The notes under the pieces were generated by a model. That model searched no databases and was not told the origin of the DNA. It saw nothing but the letters and a program-made list of their open reading frames with translations. A stretch of DNA of 5,535 bases, taken from Euzebyaceae bacterium (GTDB lineage Bacteria > Actinomycetota > Nitriliruptoria > Euzebyales > Egibacteraceae). The position numbers and the translations under genes were made by a program. Shown one piece after another: positions 5,136 through 5,535 of this stretch (its first letter is position 1; each line of letters begins with the position of its first letter). Location: positions 1 to 5,535 of the forward strand of contig JACCVM010000084.1 of the NCBI GenBank assembly GCA_013698135.1, read 5' to 3'.

Positions 5136-5337
5136 CTTGGCTGGGGTCAGTTGAACCGGTGTGTTCCTCCGGACGCGGTGGAGTGGGAGTCGCCAGAAGA
5201 CCCACTTTGGCAGCGGTGGCAGTCATCGTCCTGCGGCGGCACCGGTCCGCCCCAGCTCGCCACCGGGACGCCTCCTTGGGGTCGAGCCACCGGACGACGC
5301 CGGCGAAGTCGACGCGACGAAGCTGCGGGTTGTGCGT

Positions 5338-5535
5338 TCAGTAGTCGTCGATCCGGAAGCCGGTCTGGTGGGCGAGCGCGAACCCTTGACCGACGGTGGG
5401 GACGAATTCGATGCCGCCGGGCTCGTCCACCGCGTCACGCCAGTCGTAGCGGTAGCCGCCGAACCACGGGCGCAGCAGCTGCGTTCCCGACGGGATGCTG
5501 CCGTCCAGCGGCGCGGTCAGCACCGCCAGCGGATG
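5338..5535 (-). CDS. C-terminal part of an unidentified protein, open at the window edge
   Basis: The minus strand is open from the right edge to TGA at 5338-5340, giving 65 residues with no start in need of explanation because the 5' end is outside the window. It reads HPLAVLTAPLDGSIPSGTQ, then LRPWFGGYRYDWRDAVDEPG, and ends VGQGFALAHQTGFRIDDY. It is rich in aromatic and acidic residues with no signal or membrane segment. I do not recognise the family. The codons have the expected GC-rich third positions, and the frame continues open past the stop with protein-like sequence (see 4987-5337). The TGA may therefore be a nonsense mutation (TGG to TGA would do) rather than the true end. Confidence 0.5.
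   Translation of the reverse strand, partial: HPLAVLTAPLDGSIPSGTQLLRPWFGGYRYDWRDAVDEPGGIEFVPTVGQGFALAHQTGFRIDDY

Larger units (their letters stand above)
4987..5337. other. Non-coding or decayed stretch between the RES gene and the right-edge reading frame
   Basis: No gene is supported. The stretch holds the GGGGG-TGAAT-CCCCC hairpin (5050-5064), the tandem IS21-like repeats (5090-5135) and the hairpin CCAGCC-TT-GGCTGG (5131-5144), which overlaps the second repeat. From 5337 down to 5227 the minus strand is open in the same frame as the partial gene at the right edge. It reads THNPQLRRVDFAGVVRWLD, then PKEASRW, before becoming low-complexity. This could be the lost C-terminus of that gene. 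Confidence 0.5.

Noticed and set aside
1..5535. tRNA, rRNA or CRISPR array
   Set aside because: No cloverleaf with a T-loop signature, rRNA-like sequence or regularly spaced repeat-spacer pattern was seen. The only tandem repeat is the two-copy IS21-like unit.

Overview
The window is GC-rich, with strong GC bias at third codon positions. Its gene families (TetR, IS110, MNT/HepT-like and Xre/RES toxin-antitoxin genes) fit a chromosome or plasmid of a high-GC actinobacterium. No genus can be named from the sequence. Almost every gene carries a lesion, and the stretch reads like an island of decaying accessory genes.

Left part (1-1341): a TetR-type regulator runs leftward off the edge. It is divergent from a single-domain cupin gene that is frameshifted exactly inside its second metal-binding motif. 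Right after the cupin lies a remnant of the C-terminal end of a superfamily II helicase, of a type often found in conflict or defence loci. Two conserved blocks of it have been fused by loss of everything between them. A gene-poor stretch follows (1342-1744) with a conspicuous dip in GC and a strong stem-loop.

Middle (1745-3835): a leftward two-gene module overlapping by GTGA looks like a toxin-antitoxin pair of MNT/HepT layout. The small upstream antitoxin candidate is intact. The HEPN (RNxxxH) toxin candidate has an amber stop at codon 28. Next to it is an IS110-family element. Its DEDD transposase is complete except for a one-base deletion, and the upstream non-coding part is rich in hairpins, as expected for a bridge RNA.

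Right part (4008-5535): an Xre-type antitoxin gene is intact. Its overlapping RES-domain toxin gene has lost one base just after the GRW motif. Beyond it lie two tandem 24-bp-spaced repeats that look like one end of an IS21-family element. A partial leftward reading frame of unknown function follows, open at the window edge.

The main pattern is that both toxin-antitoxin modules keep an intact antitoxin and a broken toxin, and they flank a broken IS110 copy. Real decay is favoured by the multi-codon helicase deletion and the substitution-type amber mutation. Three of the lesions are single-base indels, so sequencing or assembly error must be excluded before the decay is taken as fact.
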